Shown: positions 41,546 through 49,992, counted from the stretch's first letter. The stretch: 64,000 nucleotides of DNA from Phycicoccus sp. CSK15P-2 (GCF_016888005.1 NZ_JAFDVE010000003.1:1-64000), one strand, 5' to 3'. Notes: generated from the letters alone by a model not told the origin. Numbers and translations are program-made.

Positions 41546-42034
41546 ATGCGCATCCGCCCCGCCGTCCTCGCCGCGACCGCCGTCGCGGGCCTGACCCTCG
41601 CCGCCTGCGGGACCGAGACCCCGGACGCGGACGCCGGTGCCGGCTCCGGCGCGACGACCTCGAGCAGCGCGTCGTCCACGGCCGGCTCCACGAGCGGCAC
41701 CGACGCCTCCGGCGACGCGGCCGCCGCCGGCTCCTACGTGTCCCTCGCCGACTACGACGCGGACCCCTCGGCCTACGAGGACACCAAGGTCGTCCTCTTC
41801 TTCCACGCCGACTGGTGCCCGTCGTGCCGCGCGACCGAGGCGGCGATCGCCGAGAAGGGCGTCCCGGCCGGGCTGACGGTCGTCGAGGTCGACTACGACA
41901 GCGAGACCGACCTGCGCAAGCAGTACGGCATCACCCAGCAGCACACCTTCGTGCAGGTCGACGGCAGCGGCGCCGAGCTCGGGAAGTGGAGCGGCAGCGC
42001 GGACGGCGCGGCCATCCTCGCCGAGACCGTCTGA
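41546..42034 (+). CDS. Thioredoxin-like lipoprotein
   Basis: A 162-residue lipoprotein. The signal peptide ends in the lipobox LTLAAC, so the mature N-terminal Cys is lipidated and anchored outside the membrane. A Ser/Thr/Gly-rich linker (about 22-62) precedes a thioredoxin domain with the redox motif WCPSC in FFHADWCPSCRATEAAI. It is probably a thiol-disulfide oxidoreductase fed by the CcdA-like protein encoded next (1 nt after its stop). ATG preceded by AGGAGA. Confidence 0.9.
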   Translation: MRIRPAVLAATAVAGLTLAACGTETPDADAGAGSGATTSSSASSTAGSTSGTDASGDAAAAGSYVSLADYDADPSAYEDTKVVLFFHADWCPSCRATEAAIAEKGVPAGLTVVEVDYDSETDLRKQYGITQQHTFVQVDGSGAELGKWSGSADGAAILAETV

Positions 42035-42035
42035 C

Positions 42036-42767
42036 GTGCTCGTCGCGCTCGCCGGGGCGCTGCTCGCCGGGGCCCTGACCACCCTCGCGCCCTGCGCCCT
42101 CTCGCTGCTGCCGGTCATCGTCGGCGGCTCGCTGGCCGGGACGCCCGGACGCGCCGCCACCCGTCGTGCGCTGCTCGTCGCCGGCTCGCTCGGTGCGTCG
42201 GTGTTCGTCTTCACGCTCGCGCTCAAGGCGACGACGGCGCTCATCGGCATCCCGCCGTCGGTCTGGCAGTGGGTGAGCGGGGGCCTGCTCGTCGTCCTCG
42301 GTCTCACCCAGGCCGTGCCCGAGCTGTGGGACCGGGTGTCGGTCGCCACCGGGCTCTCCAGCGGCAGCGCCCGTGGTCTGTCCGCGGCGCACCGGCGGGG
42401 CGGGACGCTCGGCGCGGTCCTCACCGGCGCCGCGCTCGGCCCGGTGTTCACCTCGTGCAGCCCGCTGTACGGCTACGTCGTCGTCACGGTGCTGCCGGCC
42501 GAGCCGGCACGCGGACTGGCCCTCCTCACCTCGTACGTCGTCGGGCTCGTCGCGGTGCTCCTCGCCGTCGCGGTCGGTGGGCAGCGCGCGGTGGGACGGA
42601 TGCGCTGGGCCGCCGACCCGCACTCGCCCTTCCGTCGGGCGCTCGGCGTCCTCTTCGTCGTCGTCGGGGTCCTCGTCGCGACCGGTCTCATGCTGGAGCT
42701 CGAGGCGTGGGTCCTCGAGCACTCGCCGGTCGCCCCGTGGGAGGTCGGGTCCGAGATCGGTCGCTGA
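42036..42767 (+). CDS. CcdA/DsbD-like transmembrane thiol transporter
   Basis: A 243-residue six-helix membrane protein of the CcdA/DsbD-beta family, passing electrons from cytoplasmic thioredoxin to extracytoplasmic thiol proteins. The two redox Cys lie in TLAPCALSLLPVIVGG (helix 1) and FTSCSPLYGYVVVTVLP (helix 4). The adjacent thioredoxin lipoprotein is its likely partner. GTG start, 1-nt gap to the preceding gene. Confidence 0.87.
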   Translation: MLVALAGALLAGALTTLAPCALSLLPVIVGGSLAGTPGRAATRRALLVAGSLGASVFVFTLALKATTALIGIPPSVWQWVSGGLLVVLGLTQAVPELWDRVSVATGLSSGSARGLSAAHRRGGTLGAVLTGAALGPVFTSCSPLYGYVVVTVLPAEPARGLALLTSYVVGLVAVLLAVAVGGQRAVGRMRWAADPHSPFRRALGVLFVVVGVLVATGLMLELEAWVLEHSPVAPWEVGSEIGR

Positions 42768-42796
42768 CCGCTCGGGCGGAACATCGCGGCCGAAGG

Positions 42797-42810
42797 GAGT
42801 AGCCGTACTC
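42797..42810. promoter_or_regulatory. 14-bp palindrome upstream of OleA-like operon
   Basis: GAGTA (42797-42801) and TACTC (42806-42810) are inverted around GCCG, giving GAGTAGCCGTACTC. A plausible -10 element, TAGCCT, lies about 25 bp downstream (near 42836), so the palindrome would sit upstream of the promoter where an activator binds. Length and shape suit a LuxR/NarL-type or MerR-type regulator; none is encoded next to it. Confidence 0.5.
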
Positions 42811-42891
42811 ATCCCCGGCGAACCCCTGCCTGCCTAGCCTCGGGAGCACCCGGACGGAGCACCTCCGGGCTCTCGCACACAGGGGTGACCC

Positions 42892-43896
42892 ATGGACCAC
42901 GACCGACAGCGACGGGCCGGCATCGTCGGCGCCGGCCATCACCTGCCCGCGCAGGTGCTCACGACCGAGGAGCTCGAGTCCCGCCTGAGCGGGGTGCGGG
43001 TGCCCGCGGGGATGCTCGGCTCGATCACCGGCATCCGGGAGCGCCGGGTCGTCGGCGAGGGGGAGTACGCCTCGACCCTCGCCGTCGCCGCCGCCCGGCA
43101 GGCACTCGCGCGGGCCGGGCGCGACGCCGCCGAGGTCGACCTCCTCCTCTTCGCGTCCGCCTCCCGGGACTTCGTCGAGCCGGCGACGGCGCACGTCGTC
43201 GCGCACGAGCTCGGGACGCGCGCCCACTGCCTCGACGTCTCGAACGCGTGCAACAGCTTCGTGAACGGCGTCGACCTCGCGCGGACGATGGTCGAGGCCG
43301 GACGCGCCCGAACCGCTCTCGTCGTCACCGGCGAGACGCCGAGCCTGTCGGCCCGGTGGGAGGTCGAGAACCTGCCGCAGGTGGTCGAGCACTTCGCCGG
43401 CTACACCTTCGGGGACGCGGGCGCCGCGGTCGTCGTCGAGCCCGTGGATCGCGGTGGGCTGGGGCACACCGAGACCGTCACCCGCAGCGAGCACTGGGAG
43501 GTCGGCGGCATCTTCGGCGGCGGCGCCCGCCACCCCCGCGACCTCGACAAGCTGTACTTCAGCGGCGCCGGCCACGAGCTGCGCACCGCGTTCGAGAAGC
43601 TCGGCCCGGCCGTCATCGAGTCGACGATGGCCCGCGCGGGCCTCGGCTGGGACGACCTGTCGAGGGTCCTCGTCCACCAGGTGACCCGGCCCTACCTCGA
43701 CCGCTTCGTCGAGGTCACCGGCGCCCCGGAGCGGCTGCTCGACGTCACGGTCGAGGACCACGGGAACATCGCGTCCGCCACGCTCGGGCTCCAGCTGAGC
43801 CGGGCCTGGGACACCCTCGCCCCCGGCGACCGCGTCCTCATGGTCGGTCTCGGCGGGGGCATCTCCGTCATGACGATGCTCTGGGAGCGCTCGTGA
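42892..43896 (+). CDS. Ketoacyl-synthase III, OleA-like
   Basis: A 334-residue thiolase-fold condensing enzyme. The catalytic triad is Cys120 (VSNACNSF), His262 (LVHQVTRP) and Asn292 (EDHGNIASAT), with the closing GLGGGISVMTMLW typical of KAS III. It resembles OleA, which joins two fatty acyl-CoAs head to head into a beta-keto acid, more than FabH, judging from the accompanying OleC- and OleD-like genes. First gene of a five-gene overlapping operon; its TGA overlaps the next gene's GTG by 4 nt. Confidence 0.87.
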   Translation: MDHDRQRRAGIVGAGHHLPAQVLTTEELESRLSGVRVPAGMLGSITGIRERRVVGEGEYASTLAVAAARQALARAGRDAAEVDLLLFASASRDFVEPATAHVVAHELGTRAHCLDVSNACNSFVNGVDLARTMVEAGRARTALVVTGETPSLSARWEVENLPQVVEHFAGYTFGDAGAAVVVEPVDRGGLGHTETVTRSEHWEVGGIFGGGARHPRDLDKLYFSGAGHELRTAFEKLGPAVIESTMARAGLGWDDLSRVLVHQVTRPYLDRFVEVTGAPERLLDVTVEDHGNIASATLGLQLSRAWDTLAPGDRVLMVGLGGGISVMTMLWERS

Positions 43897-44642
43897 CGAT
43901 GCCCGTCCGCACCCTGTGGGTCGTCGTCCCCGCCTTCGACGAGGAGGCCCGGCTGCCGGACACCCTGGCGGCGCTCGCGGCCCAGACCGACCGCGACCTG
44001 CACCTCGTCGTCGTCGACAACGGCTCGCGCGACCGCACGGGCGAGGTCGCGCGGGCGTTCGCCGCGACCGCGCCCTTCCCCGTCACGGTGCTCGACGAGC
44101 CCGAGAAGGGGGTCGGCTGTGCGGTCGACACCGGGGTCCGACACGCGATGGGTCACGGAGCGCGGCACGTCGCCCGGACCGACGCCGACTGCCTGCCGCG
44201 CCCGGACTGGGCCGCCCGGGCCCGCGCCGCCCTCGACGACGGCGCCGAGCTCGTCTGCGGCGGCATCGTCGCCCGGCAGGACGAGAACGGACGGCTGCGC
44301 CGGCTCGCCTTCGCGGGGATGGTCCGGCTGGCGGCCACGTTCGGCCGCTGGCGTCCGGCCAACCGCGGCCGCGAGTACCGCACGCCGTACACGATGCACG
44401 CGGGCAACAACATGGCGATGACGACCGACCTCTACCAGCGGTGCGGAGGGATGCCACGCCGTCCGTCGCCCACCGACCGCACCTTCCTCAACCGGGTCCG
44501 CCGGGTCACCGACCGCGTCGTGCAGTGCCCGGGGATGGTGTCGGAGAACTCCACCCGGCGGATCACCGCCTACGGCGTCGTCGGCACCGCCCGCTGGTAC
44601 CTCGACCGCGGCCCCGGCGCCCTGACCCCGGACCCACGATGA
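43893..44642 (+). CDS. GT2-family glycosyltransferase
   Basis: A 249-residue GT-A glycosyltransferase: LWVVVPAFDEEARLPDTL, the strand LHLVVVDNGSRDRTGEVA, the metal-binding DAD in VARTDADCLPRPDW, and a C-terminal acceptor region YTMHAGNNMAMTTDLYQ. It lacks clear membrane helices. In a cluster of lipid-condensing enzymes it suggests that the product is glycosylated, or that the enzyme is a mis-named GT2-fold acyltransferase partner. Overlaps the AMP-ligase gene by 4 nt. Confidence 0.87.
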   Translation: MTMPVRTLWVVVPAFDEEARLPDTLAALAAQTDRDLHLVVVDNGSRDRTGEVARAFAATAPFPVTVLDEPEKGVGCAVDTGVRHAMGHGARHVARTDADCLPRPDWAARARAALDDGAELVCGGIVARQDENGRLRRLAFAGMVRLAATFGRWRPANRGREYRTPYTMHAGNNMAMTTDLYQRCGGMPRRPSPTDRTFLNRVRRVTDRVVQCPGMVSENSTRRITAYGVVGTARWYLDRGPGALTPDPR

Positions 44643-46138
44643 CGACCCGCGCCGCCGACACCCTCGACGGGCTGCACGACGAGCTCCGGCTCGACCCGCA
44701 CGGACCCGCGTTCGTCCGGGCCTCGCGGGGTCGGGTGCGTCCGGTCCTCACCCGCGGCGAGCTCGCCGACCGTGCGCTCGGCGTCGCCGCCGACCTGCAC
44801 CGGCGGGGCATCGGGCCGGGCGACACCGTGGCACTCGCCGTCCGGCCCGGGCCCGCAGCGCTGGCGGTCGTCCTCGCCGCACTGCGGCTGCGGGTCCGGA
44901 TCGCCCTCGTCGACCCGACCGCCGGCCCCGAGCTCGTGACCGCCCGGCTCGCGTCGGTCTCCCCGCGGCTCCTCGTCGCCGACGCCGCCGCCCAGGCGGC
45001 CGCCGGATGGGCCGCACCGCTGGCCCGCCGGGCAGGCCTGCGGCTGCCCCGGCTCGACGCGATCGCCCCGGTCGCGACCCTGGGCCGGCGGGTGCCCGGC
45101 TGCGCGCCCGCGGTGTCGAGCACCCTCCCGACCTGCCGTTCCGTCGTCCCCGACCACCGTGGCGCGGATGCCGACGCGCTCGTCGTCTTCACCTCCGGCA
45201 CGACCGCGCGGCCCCGGGCCGTCGTGCACACGACGGCCTCGGTCGGTGCCGGTCTCGCCACGGTGCGCGGTCTCGTGGACCCCTCGCCGGGCTCGCCGGT
45301 GCTCGGATCGACGTTCTTCGTCATGGGCCCGGCGCTCGCGGCCGGCGCACCGGTGGCCCTGCCGGCCCGGCGTCCGGGGGTGCTCGCGGGGCAGCTCCGG
45401 GCGCTGCGGCCCCAGGCCACGTACCTGACGCCACCCCAGGCCCGGGCCCTCCTCGACACCGGTGCTGCGGTGTCGGGGGCGTTCTTCGCGGGCTCCGCAC
45501 CGGTCACGGCCCGGCTACTCGAGCGGCTGCGGGCCGCGGGGGCGGACCGTGCCCACGGCGTCTACGCGATGACCGAGGCGTTCCCGGTGGCGGCGGTCGA
45601 GGCGGCCGAGAAGTCCGCGTTCGAGGGGCCGGGCGACCTCCTCGGCACGCCGCTCGGACGGATGCGGGTGCGGTCCGACGTTTCCGGGAGGCTGTACGTC
45701 TCCGGTCCGGGGGCGTGCCACCGCTACCTCGGCGACGACCCCCTGGACGAGGTCGACACCGGCGACCTCGGACGGGTCGACGAGGCGGGGCGGGTCGTCC
45801 TCCACGGCCGCGCCAAGGACATGGTGCTGCGTGGTGCCGAGAACATCTACCCGGGCCTGTACGAGCCGGCGCTGCACGTGCCCGGGGTCGCGCTGGCCGT
45901 GCTCGTCGGCGTCCCGCGGGAGGACCTCGACGAGGCCCTCGTCCTCCTCGTCGAGCCCGAGCCCGGATGGTCCGAGGCCGCCGTGCGGGTCGCACTGCGC
46001 GCGGTCGTCGCCGGGTTGGGACCCGCCCGGCCCGACCATGTGCTCGTCGCCCCGGTCCCGCTCGCCGGACGCTCCCGCAAGCCCGACCGCCCCGCCGCGT
46101 CCGCCCTCGCCGCACGGATGATCGGCGAGACACCGTGA
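44639..46138 (+). CDS. AMP-dependent ligase, OleC-like
   Basis: A 499-residue ANL-superfamily enzyme. The ATP loop is VVFTSGTTARPRAVVH, the A5-like motif VYAMTEAFPVAAVEA, and the late motifs DTGDLGRVDEAGRVVLHGRAKDMVLRGAENIYPG. OleC enzymes, which close a beta-hydroxy acid into a beta-lactone, carry a comparable GATESLPVA stretch, so the EAFPVAAV match supports a beta-lactone synthetase role; a simple acyl-CoA or acyl-AMP ligase remains possible. It lies between the GT2 and P450 genes with 4-nt overlaps on both sides. Confidence 0.82.
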   Translation: MTTRAADTLDGLHDELRLDPHGPAFVRASRGRVRPVLTRGELADRALGVAADLHRRGIGPGDTVALAVRPGPAALAVVLAALRLRVRIALVDPTAGPELVTARLASVSPRLLVADAAAQAAAGWAAPLARRAGLRLPRLDAIAPVATLGRRVPGCAPAVSSTLPTCRSVVPDHRGADADALVVFTSGTTARPRAVVHTTASVGAGLATVRGLVDPSPGSPVLGSTFFVMGPALAAGAPVALPARRPGVLAGQLRALRPQATYLTPPQARALLDTGAAVSGAFFAGSAPVTARLLERLRAAGADRAHGVYAMTEAFPVAAVEAAEKSAFEGPGDLLGTPLGRMRVRSDVSGRLYVSGPGACHRYLGDDPLDEVDTGDLGRVDEAGRVVLHGRAKDMVLRGAENIYPGLYEPALHVPGVALAVLVGVPREDLDEALVLLVEPEPGWSEAAVRVALRAVVAGLGPARPDHVLVAPVPLAGRSRKPDRPAASALAARMIGETP

Positions 46139-47283
46139 CGGCGGCTGCACCGCGGTCGGCCCCCACCGCACGACCGACGCCGCCGGGCGCCGGGCACCGC
46201 CGGGCCCGGCGCCGCGACCGACGGGTGTACCTGGCGTCCCATCCGGTGCTGTTCGCGCTGCTCGCCCTCGCGCGGCACCGGCCCGTCGTGCGGCTCGGGC
46301 GGCGGGTCGTCGTCAACGACCCGGACGCCCTGCGCACCGTCCTCACCGCCGTCCCGCTCGACCGCACCTCGCCGCTGACCACCGGGGGCGTGGTGCACAG
46401 CCACGGCGGTCGCGGGCTGTTCGACGAGGAGGGCCCGGCGCACCGGACCGCGCGCCGCGAGCTCGGCGCGCGCCTGGACTCACGGGGTGTGGCGGCGCTG
46501 CGGCCGACGTGGCTCCCGGTGCTCGACGACGCGGCCGCCGCGCTGCGCCGTGGCGACACCGTGGACGTCGCCGCGCTCGCCGACACGGTGTCCGGACGGG
46601 CGACGGCCGTGCTGCTCGGCCGGCCCGACCTCGACGCCGCTGCCTGCCGGGCGCTCGCCTCGGCCGCCCGCGACCTCGCCGCCGTGACGGTCGCCGCGGA
46701 GCTGCCCGGGGTCCGGAGGGCGCGGCGAGGTGCCGCAGAGGGGCACCTCGCCGAGGTCTTCGGCCTGCTCGGCGGCCCGCCCGACCCGCTCGCCGCCACG
46801 CTCGCCGTCGCCGCGGTCACGACGACCCGGGTGGGGATGCCGCGCGCCGTCGCGTGGTGCGCCGACGCCGGTCTGTGGGACGCCGCCGCCGACCCGTCCC
46901 GGCGTGACGCGCTCGTCGGCGAGCTGCTGCGGGTCACGACCCCCACGCCCGTCCTGCCGCGGGTCCCCGCCGAGGACGCGGTCGTCTCGGGTTGCCCGGT
47001 GGCCCGGGGCCGTCAGCTCGTCCTCGTCGCCCGGCACGCCGTCGGAGCCCACCACCGGGACCCGGACCCCGACGCCCCGGCCCCGGCTGCGCTGGCCCAG
47101 CTGGTGTTCGGCGCCGGGCCGCACGCCTGCCCGGGCGCCGCGCTCGCCCGCGCGCAGCTCGCGGACGTCCTCGCGGTCCTCGCGCCGCTGCGTCCGGTCG
47201 TCGTGTCCGCCCGGGCCGACCGCCGCGCCGCGCTGCCGTCCTGGCGCGAGCTGCGTGTCCGGGCGGGTGAGGTGCCGCGATGA
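46135..47283 (+). CDS. Cytochrome P450
   Basis: A 382-residue P450. The heme signature is FGAGPHACPGAALAR with the axial Cys332. The K-helix ExxR is present as ELLR in LVGELLRVTTPTPVLPR. The I-helix region reads LAVAAVTTTRVG, so the usual acidic residue before the Thr (GxD/ET) appears to be missing, which may alter oxygen activation. It overlaps both neighbours by 4 nt and probably hydroxylates or desaturates the lipid made by the cluster (inference). GTG start. Confidence 0.87.
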   Translation: MTAAAPRSAPTARPTPPGAGHRRARRRDRRVYLASHPVLFALLALARHRPVVRLGRRVVVNDPDALRTVLTAVPLDRTSPLTTGGVVHSHGGRGLFDEEGPAHRTARRELGARLDSRGVAALRPTWLPVLDDAAAALRRGDTVDVAALADTVSGRATAVLLGRPDLDAAACRALASAARDLAAVTVAAELPGVRRARRGAAEGHLAEVFGLLGGPPDPLAATLAVAAVTTTRVGMPRAVAWCADAGLWDAAADPSRRDALVGELLRVTTPTPVLPRVPAEDAVVSGCPVARGRQLVLVARHAVGAHHRDPDPDAPAPAALAQLVFGAGPHACPGAALARAQLADVLAVLAPLRPVVVSARADRRAALPSWRELRVRAGEVPR

Positions 47284-48212
47284 GGGTCGGCGTCACCGGT
47301 GCCGGCGGGTTCTGCGGGGGAGCCGCCGCGCGGGCGCTCGACGCGGCCGGGCACGAGGTCGTCACGCTCGGACGGTCCGGGCGGGTCCGTCCCGGCTGGG
47401 AGCACCGCACGTGGGACGCCGAGCTGCCGGACGTCCCCGACCTCGGGGGGCTCGACGCCGTCGTCCACCTCGCCGCGGCGGTCGGGGACCCGGTCACCCG
47501 CGCGGACGCGCGGCGCTGCGCCGTGGTGAACGTGGACGCTGCCCACCGGATGCTCGAGGCCGCCCGGGGCCTGCGGGTGGTGTGGGTCAGCTCGGCGAGC
47601 GTCTACGACCCGCGGCTCGACCGCTCGTGCGTCCCGGAGGAGCATCCGACCGCGGGCGGCCACGACAACGCCTACGGCCGGACCAAGGCCCTCGGCGACG
47701 CCGCCGCACGGGCGGCGGGCGCGGTCGTCCTGCGGCCCAGGGCGGTCTACGGGCCGGGGGACCCGCACCTGCTGCCGCGGCTGCGGCGCGCGGTCCGTGG
47801 TGGCACGCTCACCGTCCCCGGCGACGACGTGCCGCTCAGCCTGACCCACGTCGACACCCTCGCCGAGGCGTGCGTTCACGGCCTCACCGCGGCTCCGGGG
47901 GCGTACAACGTCGCCGACCCGGCCCCCCACCGCCGGGACGCGGTGCTCACCGACGTGCTCACGGCGGACCTCCGGCGTCCCGTGAGGCTCCGGCGCGTCC
48001 CCGTGCCGCTCGCCGGTGCGGCCGCCGCCCTGGCGACCGCGACGGCGCGGCTGCGGGGGGTGGAGCCCCTCCTCACCCGGTACGCCGTCGACCAGCTGGC
48101 CCGGCCGTGTGTCCTCGACACAGGGCGGTTGCGCGCCTCCGGCTACGACCCCCCGGAGCGGATGGCGCCGTTCCTCGCGGCACTCGCGGTCACCGCGTCC
48201 GTGCCCGCCTGA
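47280..48212 (+). CDS. NAD-dependent epimerase/dehydratase, OleD-like
   Basis: A 310-residue extended SDR. VGVTGAGGFCGGAAARAL is the NAD-binding GxxGxxG, VVHLAAAVGDP follows, then WVSSASVYDP (Ser) and YGRTKALGDAAA (Tyr-x3-Lys). LRPRAVYGPGDPHLLPRL matches the 3-beta-hydroxysteroid dehydrogenase/OleD type, which reduces the beta-keto acid from OleA to a beta-hydroxy acid. This fits the OleA- and OleC-like genes upstream. Last gene of the operon; overlaps the P450 gene by 4 nt. Confidence 0.83.
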   Translation: MRVGVTGAGGFCGGAAARALDAAGHEVVTLGRSGRVRPGWEHRTWDAELPDVPDLGGLDAVVHLAAAVGDPVTRADARRCAVVNVDAAHRMLEAARGLRVVWVSSASVYDPRLDRSCVPEEHPTAGGHDNAYGRTKALGDAAARAAGAVVLRPRAVYGPGDPHLLPRLRRAVRGGTLTVPGDDVPLSLTHVDTLAEACVHGLTAAPGAYNVADPAPHRRDAVLTDVLTADLRRPVRLRRVPVPLAGAAAALATATARLRGVEPLLTRYAVDQLARPCVLDTGRLRASGYDPPERMAPFLAALAVTASVPA

Positions 48213-48233
48213 CCGTCCGGCAGACTCCGGGGC

Positions 48234-48569
48234 ATGGACGACGTCCTCGTCGAGCGCGTGCTGCGCGCCGTGGAGCAGGTGCCCCGCGGCCGGGTCGTCT
48301 CCTACGGCGACGTGGCGGCGCTCGTCGGCATCGGCCCCCGCCAGGTCGGCTCGATCATGAAGGCCTACGGCGGGAACGTCACCTGGTGGCGGGTGACCAA
48401 CGCCTCGGGGGACCTCCCGGCGCCGCTGCGTGAGCGGGCGCGGCGGGCATGGGCCGAGGAGGGCATCCTCATGAAGCCCAACGGGCTCGGCTGCCGGATC
48501 GCCGAGTACCGTGCCGACCTCGCCGGGATGGCCGTCGCGTACGAGCGAGCCGTCGCCGACCTTCCCTGA
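48234..48569 (+). CDS. Alkyltransferase-like protein (ATL)
   Basis: A 111-residue protein with the MGMT DNA-binding fold (VLRAVEQVPRGRVVSYGDVAALVG; RQVGSIMKAYGG) but without the PCHR active-site Cys: the site reads NVTWWRVTN, with Trp at the Cys position as in ATLs (usually PWHR), so it cannot transfer alkyl groups. ATL proteins bind O6-alkylguanine and hand it to nucleotide excision repair. The extra Trp replacing His is unusual even for ATLs. Starts 21 nt after the OleD-like gene. Confidence 0.85.
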   Translation: MDDVLVERVLRAVEQVPRGRVVSYGDVAALVGIGPRQVGSIMKAYGGNVTWWRVTNASGDLPAPLRERARRAWAEEGILMKPNGLGCRIAEYRADLAGMAVAYERAVADLP

Positions 48570-48612
48570 CCGGTGGCTGAGCGGTTCCCAGGCTCGGGTG
48601 TGAGACTGGGGT

Positions 48613-49878
48613 ATGCGCCCGCGTACCGCGTCCGCCGCCCGTCCCCGCCCGCTCGCGTCCGTCGCCGCGCTGGCCCTCCTCGGGGTGGCGTCCTGCTCCT
48701 CCTCCGGGGGTGACGACCTCGGCGAGGTGCCGCCCCGGTCCTCCGGCACGGCCACGCCGACCGGCGAGGAGTCCCCGAGCCCGGCCCCGCGCAGCACCGT
48801 CGTGCCGGACCTCGTCGTCGAGGAGGTCGCGGACGGCCTCGAGCACGGCTGGGACATCGGCTTCCTCCCGGACGGCCGGGTCCTCGTCACCGAGCGCCCG
48901 GCCCGGATCTCGCTGCTCTCCGGCATGCGGAAGGGCGCCGAGGTCACCCGCGTGGACGCAGACCTCGACGACGTCTGGGTCCAGGGCGAGGGCGGGCTCA
49001 TGGGGATGGTCGTCCATCCGGACTTCGCGGCGAGCCGGGAGTTCACGACCTGCCAGACGCACCTCGACGACGGTGAGCCCGACGACATCCGGCTCGTCAC
49101 CTGGCGGCTGTCCGAGGACGGCGGGTCGGCGGAGCGGGTCGACACCCTGCTCGCCGGGCTGCCGTTGTCGACCGGCCGGCACTCGGGCTGTCGGCTCGAG
49201 ATCGCGGACGACGGTGCGCTGCTCGTCGGCACCGGCGACACGGCCGTGGGGAGCATCCCGCAGGACCTCGACAGCCTCGGCGGCAAGACCCTGCGGCTCG
49301 ACCTCGAGACCGGCGAGCCGCTGCCGGATAACCCGTGGGCGGGTGAGTCCGGGCCCCGGCGGTACGTCTGGAGCTACGGGCACCGCAACATCCAGGGCGT
49401 CGCGGTGCAGCCCGGCACGGGAGAGGTGTACACGGCGGAGCACGGTCCGGACAAGAACGACGAGGTCAACCTCATCGAGCGGGGGGCCAACTACGGCTGG
49501 GACCCCTCGCAGGGCGGCACCGTCGGGGGGTACGACGAGAGCGTCCCGATGACCGACCGCGAGCGCTTCCCCGACGCGGTGCCCGCCGTGTGGCAGTCGG
49601 GCAACTCCACCCAGGCGGTGTGCTCGGCCGAGTTCCTCGAGGGGGAGGAGTGGGGTGCCCTCGACGGCGCGCTCGTCGTGACCGCGCTCAAGGGGGCCAA
49701 GCTGCTCGTCCTCACGCTCGACGACGACGGGCAGTTCGCCGACGTCTCCATCCCCGAGGCGACGAACGGGCCGTACGGTCGGCTGCGCGCGGCACGGCTC
49801 GGCCCGGACGGCGCCCTCTACGTCACGACGACGAACGGCGACGACGACGAGCTGCTGCGCGTGGCTCCCCGCTCCTAG
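48613..49878 (+). CDS. PQQ-type glucose/sorbosone dehydrogenase lipoprotein
   Basis: A 421-residue secreted lipoprotein. The lipobox is LLGVASC, followed by a Ser/Pro-rich linker (24-60). The remainder is a six-bladed soluble-GDH-like beta-propeller: WDIGFLPDGRVLVTERPARI, GLMGMVVHPDF, LVGTGDTAVG, YVWSYGHRNIQGVA and AEHGPDKNDEVNLIERGANYGW. Members oxidise aldoses or sorbosone with PQQ outside the cell. PQQ biosynthesis is not encoded in this window. The extreme G/C tract begins 48 bp after its stop. Confidence 0.88.
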   Translation: MRPRTASAARPRPLASVAALALLGVASCSSSGGDDLGEVPPRSSGTATPTGEESPSPAPRSTVVPDLVVEEVADGLEHGWDIGFLPDGRVLVTERPARISLLSGMRKGAEVTRVDADLDDVWVQGEGGLMGMVVHPDFAASREFTTCQTHLDDGEPDDIRLVTWRLSEDGGSAERVDTLLAGLPLSTGRHSGCRLEIADDGALLVGTGDTAVGSIPQDLDSLGGKTLRLDLETGEPLPDNPWAGESGPRRYVWSYGHRNIQGVAVQPGTGEVYTAEHGPDKNDEVNLIERGANYGWDPSQGGTVGGYDESVPMTDRERFPDAVPAVWQSGNSTQAVCSAEFLEGEEWGALDGALVVTALKGAKLLVLTLDDDGQFADVSIPEATNGPYGRLRAARLGPDGALYVTTTNGDDDELLRVAPRS

Positions 49879-49926
49879 CCCGACCGGGTGGGGAGGCCGG
49901 GCCCCTGTCCCGGTCCCGGCCCGGGC

Positions 49927-49992
49927 GGGGGGGGGGGGGGGGCCGGGGGGGCGGCCGGGGGGGGGGGGGGCGCCCCCCCCCCCCCCCCCCCC
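49927..49992. repeat. Extreme G/C homopolymer tract
   Basis: The gap between the dehydrogenase and the next gene holds G16 (49927-49942), G7 (49945-49951), G14 (49957-49970) and C20 (49973-49992), broken only by one- to three-base interruptions. The G and C runs could fold into a long hairpin and so act as a terminator or an RNA/DNA quadruplex, but runs of this length are also a typical place for sequencing or assembly error. No coding sequence is present. Confidence 0.85.
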
